Below, piece after piece: positions 25,661 through 33,559 of a DNA stretch of 64,000 nucleotides. Numbering within the stretch: the first letter of the stretch is position 1; each line of letters opens with the position of its first letter. This stretch comes from Sphingobacterium sp. SYP-B4668. GTDB lineage: Bacteria > Bacteroidota > Bacteroidia > Sphingobacteriales > Sphingobacteriaceae. The notes beneath the pieces were generated by a model. That model saw nothing but the letters and a program-made list of their open reading frames with translations, was not told the DNA's origin and made no database searches. The position numbers were made by a program, and so were the translations under genes. The stretch is from NCBI RefSeq assembly GCF_027627455.1, contig NZ_CP115483.1, forward strand, positions 3,968,001 to 4,032,000. The letters are read 5' to 3'.

Positions 25661-28600
25661 TTATAAAGTAACATCTAAACCAAAGGAATACACCTTGACC
25701 TGCGGATAAAAATTGCCATAGCCAATTGGCGCTTCTACATCGTACCCCTCCCAAAATTTGTCAATACTGAACAAGTTGGATCCGTTGACAAATACACGAA
25801 GCCTGCTGACACCTATTGTCTTCAAACTTTCTGCATTGAAGGTATAACCAAGCTGCAAATTTTTCAAACGCAGGTAAGATGCATCCTTCATCCAAAATTG
25901 AGAGGCCTGCTGATTATTATTCTGTCCGAAAGCCAAACGTGGGTATGTAGCATTGGTATTCTCTGGTGTCCACCGATCCTTGTTGTCCTCTCGTATAGTA
26001 CCTCCGATAGCACCAGTAGTAGTAAACGGCTGTATACCGGCGCCATACAAATACCCATCGGCCTTTCCGACTCCTTGCAACAAGAAGCTAAGGTCAATTC
26101 CTTTTAAACTCAAATTGGAGTTGAGCGAATAGGTATACCTCGGAATAGTACTACCAATGATAATTTTATCAGATTCGTTAACAACGTTATCGCCATTTTG
26201 ATCTTTGTATTTCAGATCCCCTGGAGCTAATGTGCCAAACTGAGTAGCATGGGCCTTGACTTCATCTGCACTTTGGAAATAGCCTTCTGAGACATAGCCA
26301 AAGATAGAATTGATAGGATACCCTTCCCGATTAACAGTAAGGCCTGTTTGATTGACACCGCGCATGTTCAACACCTTGTTCCTGACATCGGAAAGATTGA
26401 AGGTAAAATTATATCGAAAAGCTTCTCCAGGATTATTCTTATAGCCTAAGGACATTTCCCAACCTTTATTTTCAACGACACCAGCATTCTGATAAGGTTT
26501 ATTTAACCCGATGATCAATGGAATATCGAGCAAAAGGAGGATATCACTTGTTTTTCGGTTGTATAGATCGGCAGTAAAAGTCCACCGTTTGAATAGTGTG
26601 AGATCGATACCGAGATTCTTTTCTTCCGTAGACTCCCATGTAATATCGGGATTCGACATATCGTTGAGTGCGGCAGTGTTGACAATACCATTACCCAATG
26701 TATAGGAGCCCAAATCTAGAGAGGCAACGGAGGGATAGGTTCCAATATTTTGATTACCTAATCTGCCCCATGAGGCCCGAATCTTACCTTCACTCAACCA
26801 CCCTTTGGCTGGTTCTAGAAATTCTTCTTCAGAGAATCGCCATCCTGCAGATGCTGAAGGGAAGAAACCATAGCGATTACCTTTTGCAAAGCGAGAAGAG
26901 CCGTCGTATCGAGCGTTAAGTTCTAAGAGGTACCGATCCTTGACCACATAATTGATTCGGGAGAATAAGGACTGTAGGGCCCAATCGGAAGCACTTCCTG
27001 TGGCTGTTTGGTTCAATGCGGAACCAACATCGAGCACATCATATTCAGGGAGCACATAGGTATCTCGAAAACCCTGCATGTATTCGTTCTTATAATCTTC
27101 ACGAGAACCACCTATCAACCAACTAAGCTGATGTGGACCAAAATCTTTATTGAAAGTCAATGTGGCGCGCATATTATTATAAAAATCTTGACCATTATAC
27201 TGCGTCAAGGCCGCCCTTTCCGGGACGGAGAAACTGGTAGTGCCATCTGGGTGATAAGATTGAACAGCTTTGCGAAAGTTCTTATTCACCTGGGTAGCAT
27301 ATTTGGGGGCATAGTTCACCTCTGCCGTGAGCCATTCTTTTGGCTTATATATCAATGAAGCATTAATGCTTCCAAATGGACTTTTATTGGTTGCAACTCC
27401 CCCATCTGCCGCCGCGGATACAGGATTATTGCCATTCCAACCAAGTCCCCAAGTACCGTTTGAGTTTCTAAAAGTTTGATTGGCAGGGATGCTGCTCATC
27501 CATTGGAATAGCTCTTCAATACTTGCTGCCGGTGATGTAACAATTGGATTGACGTATTGAAAATCAAATTTCAGGGCAAGTTTCTCAGAAAACTTGACAT
27601 CGACATTGTTTCGAATGGTATACCGTTTAAATGAACTGTTCAAAGTCAATCCTTGTTGATCGAAATAGCCTATGGAAGTTAACATTTTGACTTTATTGGT
27701 ACCTGCATTGACTGTTAGAAAATGACTGTGCTGGAATCCATTGCCCTGCAAAGATTCCTTCTGCCAATCCGTATTGGGGTATTCGTCAGAACTGCCATTT
27801 CCTTGTGCTTGATAGGCTTTAATGATATTCTCTGGGTACAAAGGGCTCGCTCCTACATTGGTATATGCTTCGTTGGTAAGTAACATATGGTCCAGTGCAT
27901 TGACAATCTGAGGCATATTCGTGGCGGATTGCCAACCGAAATAATTATTGTAGGATATGGCTACCTTATCGGAGTTTCCTCTTTTAGTCGTCACCAATAT
28001 GACCCCGTTAGCTGCCCTTGAACCGTATATGGATGATGATGCTGCATCTTTGAGAATTGAAATATTTTCGATGACATTCGGATCTATATTGTTCATAGAT
28101 CCCTCAATACCGTCAATCAATACCAAGGGATTGGAATTCCCAAGTGTACCGATACCTCGAATACGAATGTCCCCTCCATCAGCACCTGGTTTACCCGAAC
28201 GCTGAGTGACGGTCACACCAGATGCCATACCCTGAAGCGCAGCTGACGTTTGCCCCGTAGGTCTATTGTTCAAATCATCTCCCGAGACCGCAGACACAGC
28301 TCCCGTTAGATTGACTTTTTTCTGTACACCATAGCCCACCACGACTACTTCATCAATGACCCCCGAATTCGGTTTTAGTCGGATGAGAACAGTATTTTTG
28401 CTAGTTGAGGTGGCCACAAAATTTTTGACGGAATCTGCAGAATAGCCTAAGTAGTGTGCGAAGATGGAATAATTTTCATCAGCGATCAGCGGACTAAGAA
28501 TAAACAAGCCGTCGTTATCAGCAATGAAACTCAGTTTTTTATTCGTCTTTTCGTGGATGAGATCGATAGTAGCACCCGGCAGTGCATTACCTTCTGTGTC

Positions 28601-28702
28601 TACCACTTTTCCGTTGACTTTTAGGTTGGATTGGGCAAATCCGGTCGAAAAATATAGGAACAGTTGTCCCATTAGCATTAATTTGATTAGAATATGCTTC
28701 AT
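25661..28702 (-). CDS. SusC/RagA TonB-dependent receptor without STN domain
   Basis: A 1013-residue outer-membrane TonB-dependent transporter. A signal peptide (1-23, ending TGFAQS) is followed directly by the carboxypeptidase-regulatory-like domain (VNGKVVDTEGNALPGATIDL). Then comes the SusC box with plug (EVVVVGYGVQKKVNLTGAVS, RGIGTLGNSNPLVLIDGIEG, SSSIYGSRAANGVILVTTKR) and a barrel ending in SFGLDVTL. No STN domain precedes the plug, although an ECF sigma and a FecR gene lie just upstream on the same strand. The 55-base gap after FecR and the 11-base gap before SusD point to one operon. It is paired with the SusD and the exported FAD enzymes; cargo unknown. Confidence 0.95.
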   Translation of the reverse strand: MKHILIKLMLMGQLFLYFSTGFAQSNLKVNGKVVDTEGNALPGATIDLIHEKTNKKLSFIADNDGLFILSPLIADENYSIFAHYLGYSADSVKNFVATSTSKNTVLIRLKPNSGVIDEVVVVGYGVQKKVNLTGAVSAVSGDDLNNRPTGQTSAALQGMASGVTVTQRSGKPGADGGDIRIRGIGTLGNSNPLVLIDGIEGSMNNIDPNVIENISILKDAASSSIYGSRAANGVILVTTKRGNSDKVAISYNNYFGWQSATNMPQIVNALDHMLLTNEAYTNVGASPLYPENIIKAYQAQGNGSSDEYPNTDWQKESLQGNGFQHSHFLTVNAGTNKVKMLTSIGYFDQQGLTLNSSFKRYTIRNNVDVKFSEKLALKFDFQYVNPIVTSPAASIEELFQWMSSIPANQTFRNSNGTWGLGWNGNNPVSAAADGGVATNKSPFGSINASLIYKPKEWLTAEVNYAPKYATQVNKNFRKAVQSYHPDGTTSFSVPERAALTQYNGQDFYNNMRATLTFNKDFGPHQLSWLIGGSREDYKNEYMQGFRDTYVLPEYDVLDVGSALNQTATGSASDWALQSLFSRINYVVKDRYLLELNARYDGSSRFAKGNRYGFFPSASAGWRFSEEEFLEPAKGWLSEGKIRASWGRLGNQNIGTYPSVASLDLGSYTLGNGIVNTAALNDMSNPDITWESTEEKNLGIDLTLFKRWTFTADLYNRKTSDILLLLDIPLIIGLNKPYQNAGVVENKGWEMSLGYKNNPGEAFRYNFTFNLSDVRNKVLNMRGVNQTGLTVNREGYPINSIFGYVSEGYFQSADEVKAHATQFGTLAPGDLKYKDQNGDNVVNESDKIIIGSTIPRYTYSLNSNLSLKGIDLSFLLQGVGKADGYLYGAGIQPFTTTGAIGGTIREDNKDRWTPENTNATYPRLAFGQNNNQQASQFWMKDASYLRLKNLQLGYTFNAESLKTIGVSRLRVFVNGSNLFSIDKFWEGYDVEAPIGYGNFYPQVKVYSFGLDVTL

Positions 28703-28757
28703 AATTATATATGTTGGTTATTAAGGGGTTAAAAGTTGATTTAGTTTGATCGGTGTC

Positions 28758-29849
28758 CTATTGCGGTTCCTCCTTTCTTGTTACATTCTTTACATGAACG
28801 ATACCATTATCAAGATTAAATGAACATCCATTTAATTGACAGAAATTAGTAAAGAAAGTTTCCAAAGGCTCCTTACGATTGATGCTTCCTGTAAATGAGC
28901 TATTTAACAGTTCGGGGTTTTCGCAAAAAACGGATACGTCGTAAAGACGTTCGATTACTTGTAAAAGTTCTATATTCTTAGTTTGGTTAAAACTGACGGT
29001 CTGATTGGTCCACTCCACATTGGCCAATAAATCAGGGATGAGCTCCACAATCTTCTTATCTGCTCGCGCAAATCGATTCTTCATCAACTCATGCGCCGAA
29101 GATTTAACCATTTGATGCAAGCGTAAATCAATCAGGACCTCTTCATTCGGATTCAAATACAGTAAGTTTTCTTTCGAAGCCTGATATGGACCTACAGAAA
29201 TTTTACCTTCCAATAATTTGATAAGGACATTTTCATTGGCTTGGGGATTTACACTAAAAATGGTACCCAATGCTGTAGTGGTATACCCCTTATAATGAAC
29301 CTGGAATGGTGATTTCGGATTTTTATACACTTGATAAATGACTTTGCCCGAAACATGTTGTACATCCCTACTTCCCTTCTTACTGCTTTCAAAACCAATC
29401 TTGGCATTAGGATAGAGAATAGCGGTAGAGCTATCAGGAAGCAAAGTACTGACCGCATAGGAATGACAATTTTCATACCACGATAATGTAGACGGATTGG
29501 TTTCGTACCTCGAACCATGCAAGACATATAGCCATGAAAGTATACAGAGCACCACCGCTGCACAAGAAGCCCAGGTCCAATACGCAATTTTGCGGATTCG
29601 ATTGGTTTGAGGTGGATCAAGAGCATAGATATTTTTGAGCACCTTCTTGTGTATATCGGCTAAATTGGGTAGCGACATTTGATCAGCGACCGTCTCGTTC
29701 TCCTGATCTTCGAATTGCTCTGTTATCCATTGCTCCAATTGGACAGGGTCCACCTTGACCATATGTTCAAAAAAAGCTTCGAAGTGCTGTAAATCGAGCC
29801 TATTGTGGATATACTCTACCAATTGGTATTTAAAGAATTGTTCCTCCAA
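28758..29849 (-). CDS. FecR-family anti-sigma factor
   Basis: A 363-residue membrane anti-sigma regulator. The N-terminal cytosolic part (1-88) includes the DPVQLEQWITEQFEDQ acidic helix. One membrane segment follows at about 90-110 (WTWASCAAVVLCILSWLYVL), then the periplasmic FecR domain (about 130-235, with STLLPDSSTAILYPNAKIGF and KISVGPY) and a C-terminal DUF4974 (about 280-350, IELLQVIERLYDVSVF). It lies 90 bases after the sigma-factor gene. It presumably restrains that sigma factor, but the SusC directly downstream has no STN domain to relay a signal, so the triggering receptor may be another one or the pair may act differently. Confidence 0.92.
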   Translation of the reverse strand: MEEQFFKYQLVEYIHNRLDLQHFEAFFEHMVKVDPVQLEQWITEQFEDQENETVADQMSLPNLADIHKKVLKNIYALDPPQTNRIRKIAYWTWASCAAVVLCILSWLYVLHGSRYETNPSTLSWYENCHSYAVSTLLPDSSTAILYPNAKIGFESSKKGSRDVQHVSGKVIYQVYKNPKSPFQVHYKGYTTTALGTIFSVNPQANENVLIKLLEGKISVGPYQASKENLLYLNPNEEVLIDLRLHQMVKSSAHELMKNRFARADKKIVELIPDLLANVEWTNQTVSFNQTKNIELLQVIERLYDVSVFCENPELLNSSFTGSINRKEPLETFFTNFCQLNGCSFNLDNGIVHVKNVTRKEEPQ

Positions 29850-29939
29850 AACTGTTTATAATTAGTTCAATACATTGCTGTATTTTCCTATCTATACGCT
29901 CGTCGACAAGAATCACACTATTGTTATTTTACTTTTTTT

Positions 29940-30533
29940 TCAAAGTTTGAATAAAAACGCTGCTAAGAAGCTAATAATGTAGTCATTGCGATAGTTTTTA
30001 TGAATATATTCCTTGATATCCTTTAGGGCACTAACCAATTGATTGCTTACAGTTGACACAGAAATGCCGAGTTCGTCAGCTATTTCTTTATAACTTTTTT
30101 CTTGAAATTTGCTGAGCAGCAGGATCTGCTTTCTTTTAGGACTCAAGGAATCGATTGCTTTGGACAATATATCTCGTGTATCCTTTAAAAAGACAGCCTC
30201 TTCGGTGTGATAATATAACTCTATAGCTGATGCCCATATTTCCAATTGTAGGGCTTTATCTCGCTGTACCTTGCGGAAAAAGTCCATGGCTAAATTGTCC
30301 GAAATATGATTGAGGAAGGACACAAAGCCACTGGTAGGTTCTATTTTCTCTCTATTGAGCCATATTTTGGTGAAGACATCTTGAAGAATCTCTTCAGCGA
30401 TAGTAGGATCTTTCACAAGCTTAATCAACCGAATATAGATTTTGGGAGAGTATTGAAAATAAATCTCATTAAAGGAATCAAGGTCTCCATTTTTCAGTTT
30501 TTCGAGTGTGGCGGTTTCTATAGGAGACATCAT
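29940..30533 (-). CDS. ECF RNA polymerase sigma factor (FecI-like)
   Basis: A 197-residue extracytoplasmic-function sigma factor. Region 2 is at about 12-80 (NGDLDSFNEIYFQYSPKIYI and AEEILQDVFTKIWLNREKI), and region 4 at about 125-175 (AIDSLSPKRKQILLLSKFQE, KSYKEIADELGISVSTVSNQ). The frame opens at 30593, but the tandem ATGs at 30533 and 30530 give the usual length. The C-terminal hydrophobic tail (YIISFLAAFLFKL) is common in Bacteroidota members. It heads the minus-strand FecR-SusC-SusD-FAD-FAD-CstA run and probably drives it. Confidence 0.93.
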   Translation of the reverse strand: MMSPIETATLEKLKNGDLDSFNEIYFQYSPKIYIRLIKLVKDPTIAEEILQDVFTKIWLNREKIEPTSGFVSFLNHISDNLAMDFFRKVQRDKALQLEIWASAIELYYHTEEAVFLKDTRDILSKAIDSLSPKRKQILLLSKFQEKSYKEIADELGISVSTVSNQLVSALKDIKEYIHKNYRNDYIISFLAAFLFKL

Positions 30534-30733
30534 CTTTTGTAATTCATGTAATTGGCGAGTGCAATCGATTTTAGGTAAAGATAAATAATTCAAAACAAGA
30601 CAACTAAATTAATTCGTCAAAGCAATCAGAAAGTTGATCCCTGCTGGTGCGACTTTGTAAAGGTATCAGCAAATGGGATACTCATATGTTATCAGCTCAA
30701 ATAATAGATTGCAGCAAATACCTGGACCCAAAA

Positions 30734-31306
30734 TCAAGAATTTCTTTTTCGCAACTCGCTCACGTACTCCGGAGTTAATCCCAAATAAGAAGCCAGCATA
30801 TACTGGGGGACACGTCGTACAAACTCGGGAAACAAACTGACAAACTGACGATAGTTATCTTCTTTAGACGCAGCATGGAAATATTTCACGCGCATCTGTG
30901 CTGCCGCATATGCACGTTGCATCATTAACCTAAAATAGCGTTCGAGCTGCGGCAATTGCTCCATTAAATAGTCTTGCTTATGGTATTCTATTGCAATGAC
31001 TGTAGAAGCTTCTACCGCTTGAATATTGAAATGAGACCCATTTTGCATGGTGAAGCTCATATAATCCGCAATCCACCAGTTTTCGAGGGCAAATTGGGTA
31101 ATTTGCTCGTTCCCTTTGTGATTGACAAAAAACATTCGGAGTAAGCCCTGCTCAACAAAATAATTAGCTCTACATATTTGACCTTCTTTCACTAAAAAGT
31201 CCTTTTTATCGATGATTAACGGCTTCACACTCGACAGAAGCAATGCTACTTCATCATTGTTCAGCGAAATGTATTTTTTAAGATGAGTGACAAAATTTGG
31301 ATACAT
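30734..31306 (-). CDS. Crp/Fnr-family regulator (cyclic-nucleotide-binding-domain type)
   Basis: A 190-residue regulator with a cNMP-binding beta-roll (about 25-115, LIIDKKDFLVKEGQICRANY and FVEQGLLRMFF) and a short C-terminal helix-turn-helix (about 165-190, PQYMLASYLGLTPEYVSELR). This compact form is common in Bacteroidota. I start at the ATG at 31306 (MYPNFVTHLKKY). The frame opens at 31333, but an exact TAnnTTTG box overlaps that stretch (31328-31335), so the extension is unlikely. It stands alone, between the sigma gene and the divergent HD-domain gene. Related regulators often sit beside AhpD-like genes, and one lies 0.9 kb away. Confidence 0.93.
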   Translation of the reverse strand: MYPNFVTHLKKYISLNNDEVALLLSSVKPLIIDKKDFLVKEGQICRANYFVEQGLLRMFFVNHKGNEQITQFALENWWIADYMSFTMQNGSHFNIQAVEASTVIAIEYHKQDYLMEQLPQLERYFRLMMQRAYAAAQMRVKYFHAASKEDNYRQFVSLFPEFVRRVPQYMLASYLGLTPEYVSELRKRNS

Positions 31307-31327
31307 GACATTACTATGGAACAATAC

Positions 31328-31335
31328 AAACATAC
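31328..31335 (-). promoter_or_regulatory. -7 promoter box (TATGTTTG) of the Crp/Fnr gene
   Basis: On the minus strand the octamer is TATGTTTG, an exact TAnnTTTG match 21 bases before the ATG at 31306. The placement implies a very short leader and helps choose the start. Confidence 0.5.
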
Positions 31336-31478
31336 AAGAGTTATTGGCATATGTGAAAAATTATCTACATTTTCCTTTCCCAAAGAGTATGCAATAACGG
31401 CCTGCCATAGACAGAACACAAGCCTAACGTGTAAATAAACACTGATACTGCATTTATCTAAATATCTTTTATTTAAGC

Positions 31479-31486
31479 TAGCTTTG
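31479..31486 (+). promoter_or_regulatory. -7 promoter box (TAGCTTTG) of the HD-domain gene
   Basis: TAGCTTTG matches TAnnTTTG exactly, 24 bases before the ATG at 31511. It overlaps the alternative TTG start at 31484, which argues for the downstream ATG. Confidence 0.5.
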
Positions 31487-31510
31487 TCATACAAATTTAG
31501 CTTATTAAAA

Positions 31511-32113
31511 ATGCTTCTGGAAAATCTGCTCAAACAAATTGATTTCATAAAAGAAATAGACAAAGTCAAGTATATACAAAGGAAAACCAAATTATTCAAT
31601 AGCGACAGACATGAAAACGATGCTGAGCATAGTTGGCACTTGGCTGTTATGACGATTGTCTTAGCTGAACATGCCAATGAACCAATTGATATTCTAAAAG
31701 TATTGAAAATGGTACTCATTCATGATATCGTCGAGATTGATGCCGGCGACACTTTTATATACGATACACAGAAAAATCACGACAACACCAACGAGGAAAG
31801 GTTAGCTGCGCATCGGATCTTTGGATTATTGCCCGAGAGTCAATCAGCAGATTTAATCGAAGTCTGGGAAGAGTTTGAGGCCGGATTGACCCCAGAAGCC
31901 AAATTTGCAAAAGCAATGGATCGCTTAGAGCCCCTATTACAGAATACATCAAATGAGGGTGGCACTTGGAATGAATACGATATCAGATACAATAAAGTAT
32001 TCGAAAAGAAAAAGGTCATTGGCGAAGGCTCTAAGACAATTTGGGAATTTGCAAAAAGGCTAATCAACGAAAGTATTGAAAATGGAATTTTAAAAAAGGA
32101 CACCCCAAAGTGA
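31511..32113 (+). CDS. HD-domain hydrolase (YfbR/HDDC2-like nucleotidase)
   Basis: A 200-residue cytosolic metal-dependent phosphohydrolase of the HD superfamily. The metal-binding residues are visible: His in DRHENDAEHSWHLAVM, the HD pair in LIHDIVEIDAGDT, and a later Asp in AKAMDRLEPLL. The layout matches the YfbR/HDDC2 group of 5'-deoxynucleotidases, so dephosphorylation of a nucleoside monophosphate is the likely reaction. The substrate is inferred. The start at ATG 31511 is favoured by the promoter box just before it. It is a single gene followed by a 12-bp inverted repeat that could terminate it. Confidence 0.92.
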   Translation: MLLENLLKQIDFIKEIDKVKYIQRKTKLFNSDRHENDAEHSWHLAVMTIVLAEHANEPIDILKVLKMVLIHDIVEIDAGDTFIYDTQKNHDNTNEERLAAHRIFGLLPESQSADLIEVWEEFEAGLTPEAKFAKAMDRLEPLLQNTSNEGGTWNEYDIRYNKVFEKKKVIGEGSKTIWEFAKRLINESIENGILKKDTPK

Positions 32114-32160
32114 CACCTCAACATCAGCCATAGCTTAAAACAAAAAAGTCAACGCCATTA

Positions 32161-32212
32161 AGAGCCTGTTTAAAATTCATCTAATAATTTTTCAAAAGAA
32201 TAAACAGGCTCT
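32161..32212. repeat. 12-bp perfect inverted repeat, terminator or MITE-like element
   Basis: AGAGCCTGTTTA (32161-32172) and TAAACAGGCTCT (32201-32212) are exact reverse complements with a 28-base AT-rich spacer, in the convergent gap between the HD-domain and AhpD-like genes. A run of A follows. It may work as a bidirectional terminator. The long spacer and sharp ends also resemble a tiny non-autonomous insertion element; no transposase is near. Confidence 0.6.
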
Positions 32213-32254
32213 AAAAATCCGAAACAAAAACTTTTAATGTTGCCCTGACGGTAC

Positions 32255-32695
32255 TTAAGCCGGTTGTACGAGTGTAGCTATACACATTCTATTCCATCCG
32301 TTGATAGTGATGATTGCGACCATAATCTGTGCCAGCAGATTATCATCGAAAAATGATTTGGCATTTTGATACGTTGCTGCCGAAACACCTCCGTTCGCAA
32401 TTAAAGTCATTTCTTCCGTTAAAGCCAAGACAGCTCTTTCTTCTGCCGTATATAATCCTTCCACTTCTTTCCAAGCATTCAAAAGGTAGATGCGCTTTTC
32501 TGTCTCTCCTTGTTTTCGAGCATCTACCGTGTGCATATTGATACAAAATGCACAACCGTTGATCTGGGAAGCTCTAATCTTAATCAATTCTTTCAATGTC
32601 TTATTAATTGTCGTCGTAGCAAGATAATTTTCTAATCCAATTAATGCGCGATAAGCCGCAGGTTCAAGTTCTGCTATGTTTATTCTCTTTTCCAT
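32255..32695 (-). CDS. Carboxymuconolactone-decarboxylase/AhpD-like family protein
   Basis: A 146-residue cytosolic all-helical protein of the CMD/AhpD superfamily. The redox motif C-x-x-C is present with its companion His (INGCAFCINMHTVDARKQG, about residues 41-59), as in alkylhydroperoxidase-like members involved in peroxide defence. I start at the ATG at 32695 (MEKRINIAEL). The frame opens at 32743, but an exact TAnnTTTG box at 32718-32725 lies inside that extension. It is a single gene. The exact oxidant or partner is unknown. Confidence 0.92.
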   Translation of the reverse strand: MEKRINIAELEPAAYRALIGLENYLATTTINKTLKELIKIRASQINGCAFCINMHTVDARKQGETEKRIYLLNAWKEVEGLYTAEERAVLALTEEMTLIANGGVSAATYQNAKSFFDDNLLAQIMVAIITINGWNRMCIATLVQPA

Positions 32696-32717
32696 TTGTT
32701 TGATTTTTAATGATAGC

Positions 32718-32725
32718 CAAAGGTA
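32718..32725 (-). promoter_or_regulatory. -7 promoter box (TACCTTTG) of the AhpD-like gene
   Basis: On the minus strand TACCTTTG matches TAnnTTTG exactly and ends 22 bases before the ATG at 32695. Confidence 0.5.
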
Positions 32726-33559
32726 AATCAAAATCCCATCCATAAACTTAAACTGGTTTAAGAAATGAAATCACTTTGATAAGAAACCCTTCATATCCGG
32801 CTCGCATCTTATTGGCCCCTGACTGCCAAATCTCTATATATAATCAAAAAGGGGATGGACAATCTATAGAGATTTTCTGAAATCGAGGAGCAGCAGATAC
32901 GAATAAGACATAAACGTCCTTCAAAAAAATAGGCTACGATGCCCATTCCTAGAACAGCCCCTGCACAAACAGGAAAGCTCACGGAATAAAAAAAATAACG
33001 CTCGACTCACCAACACTCGCTGTTATTATATTAGAAAAAGGCCAGAGCACGACAAGTCAATTACCCCCCTTTCCAAACGCTGGAATATATCCTCCACACT
33101 TCAACGTGGTTCATTAAACAGCCAACCCCTTTCACAGAGTTCTATCCGACAAAAGATACAGGATAGTACAGGATGCAAATTAATACTTTTAAAAATAACT
33201 TTACAAAACGTTGAAATTCAACTCACATAATATCCAATAAATAAATACTTAAATTAAATTTGTTTTTGATATAGTACAATCAAAAATAACAACAACATCT
33301 AACTATAATAACAATATAAAAATAATTACCAACTAATAGAGCAAAGCCCCTCATAACCTTTAAGCTGTATAACCATTAATGATTAGTTGGAGTTGCCAAT
33401 TTTTAACAGGAAATATACCTAAAACGTTTTAATTAGTTTATTTAATAGAAACAGCAAATTAAAACAAGTGCACTACTTTGGAATAAAGGTTGAGCCACCT
33501 TATTTTTCTGTTAGGAAATAATAGATGAGAATCACTATTTAATAACAAAATACTAAATT
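32726..33559. other. Long non-coding gap upstream of the enzyme-free SusC/SusD operon
   Basis: About 830 bases without a convincing gene. A weak open frame of roughly 60 codons (minus, about 32809-33006) has hydrophobic residues but no clear family. From 33180 to 33559 the DNA is very AT-rich. It holds a TAAATTTG box (33255-33262, plus) and a TACTTTG box close to 33475, either of which could serve the SusC at 33560. I see no tRNA or obvious hairpin series. Confidence 0.4.

Noticed and set aside
25650..25754. Long N-terminal extension of the SusD frame
   Set aside because: It overlaps the SusC end, and the normal lipoprotein signal begins at the ATG at 25649.
32809..33006. Short minus-strand open frame with hydrophobic residues in the long gap
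   Set aside because: Only about 60 codons, no good start and no recognisable family. Kept as a remark only.
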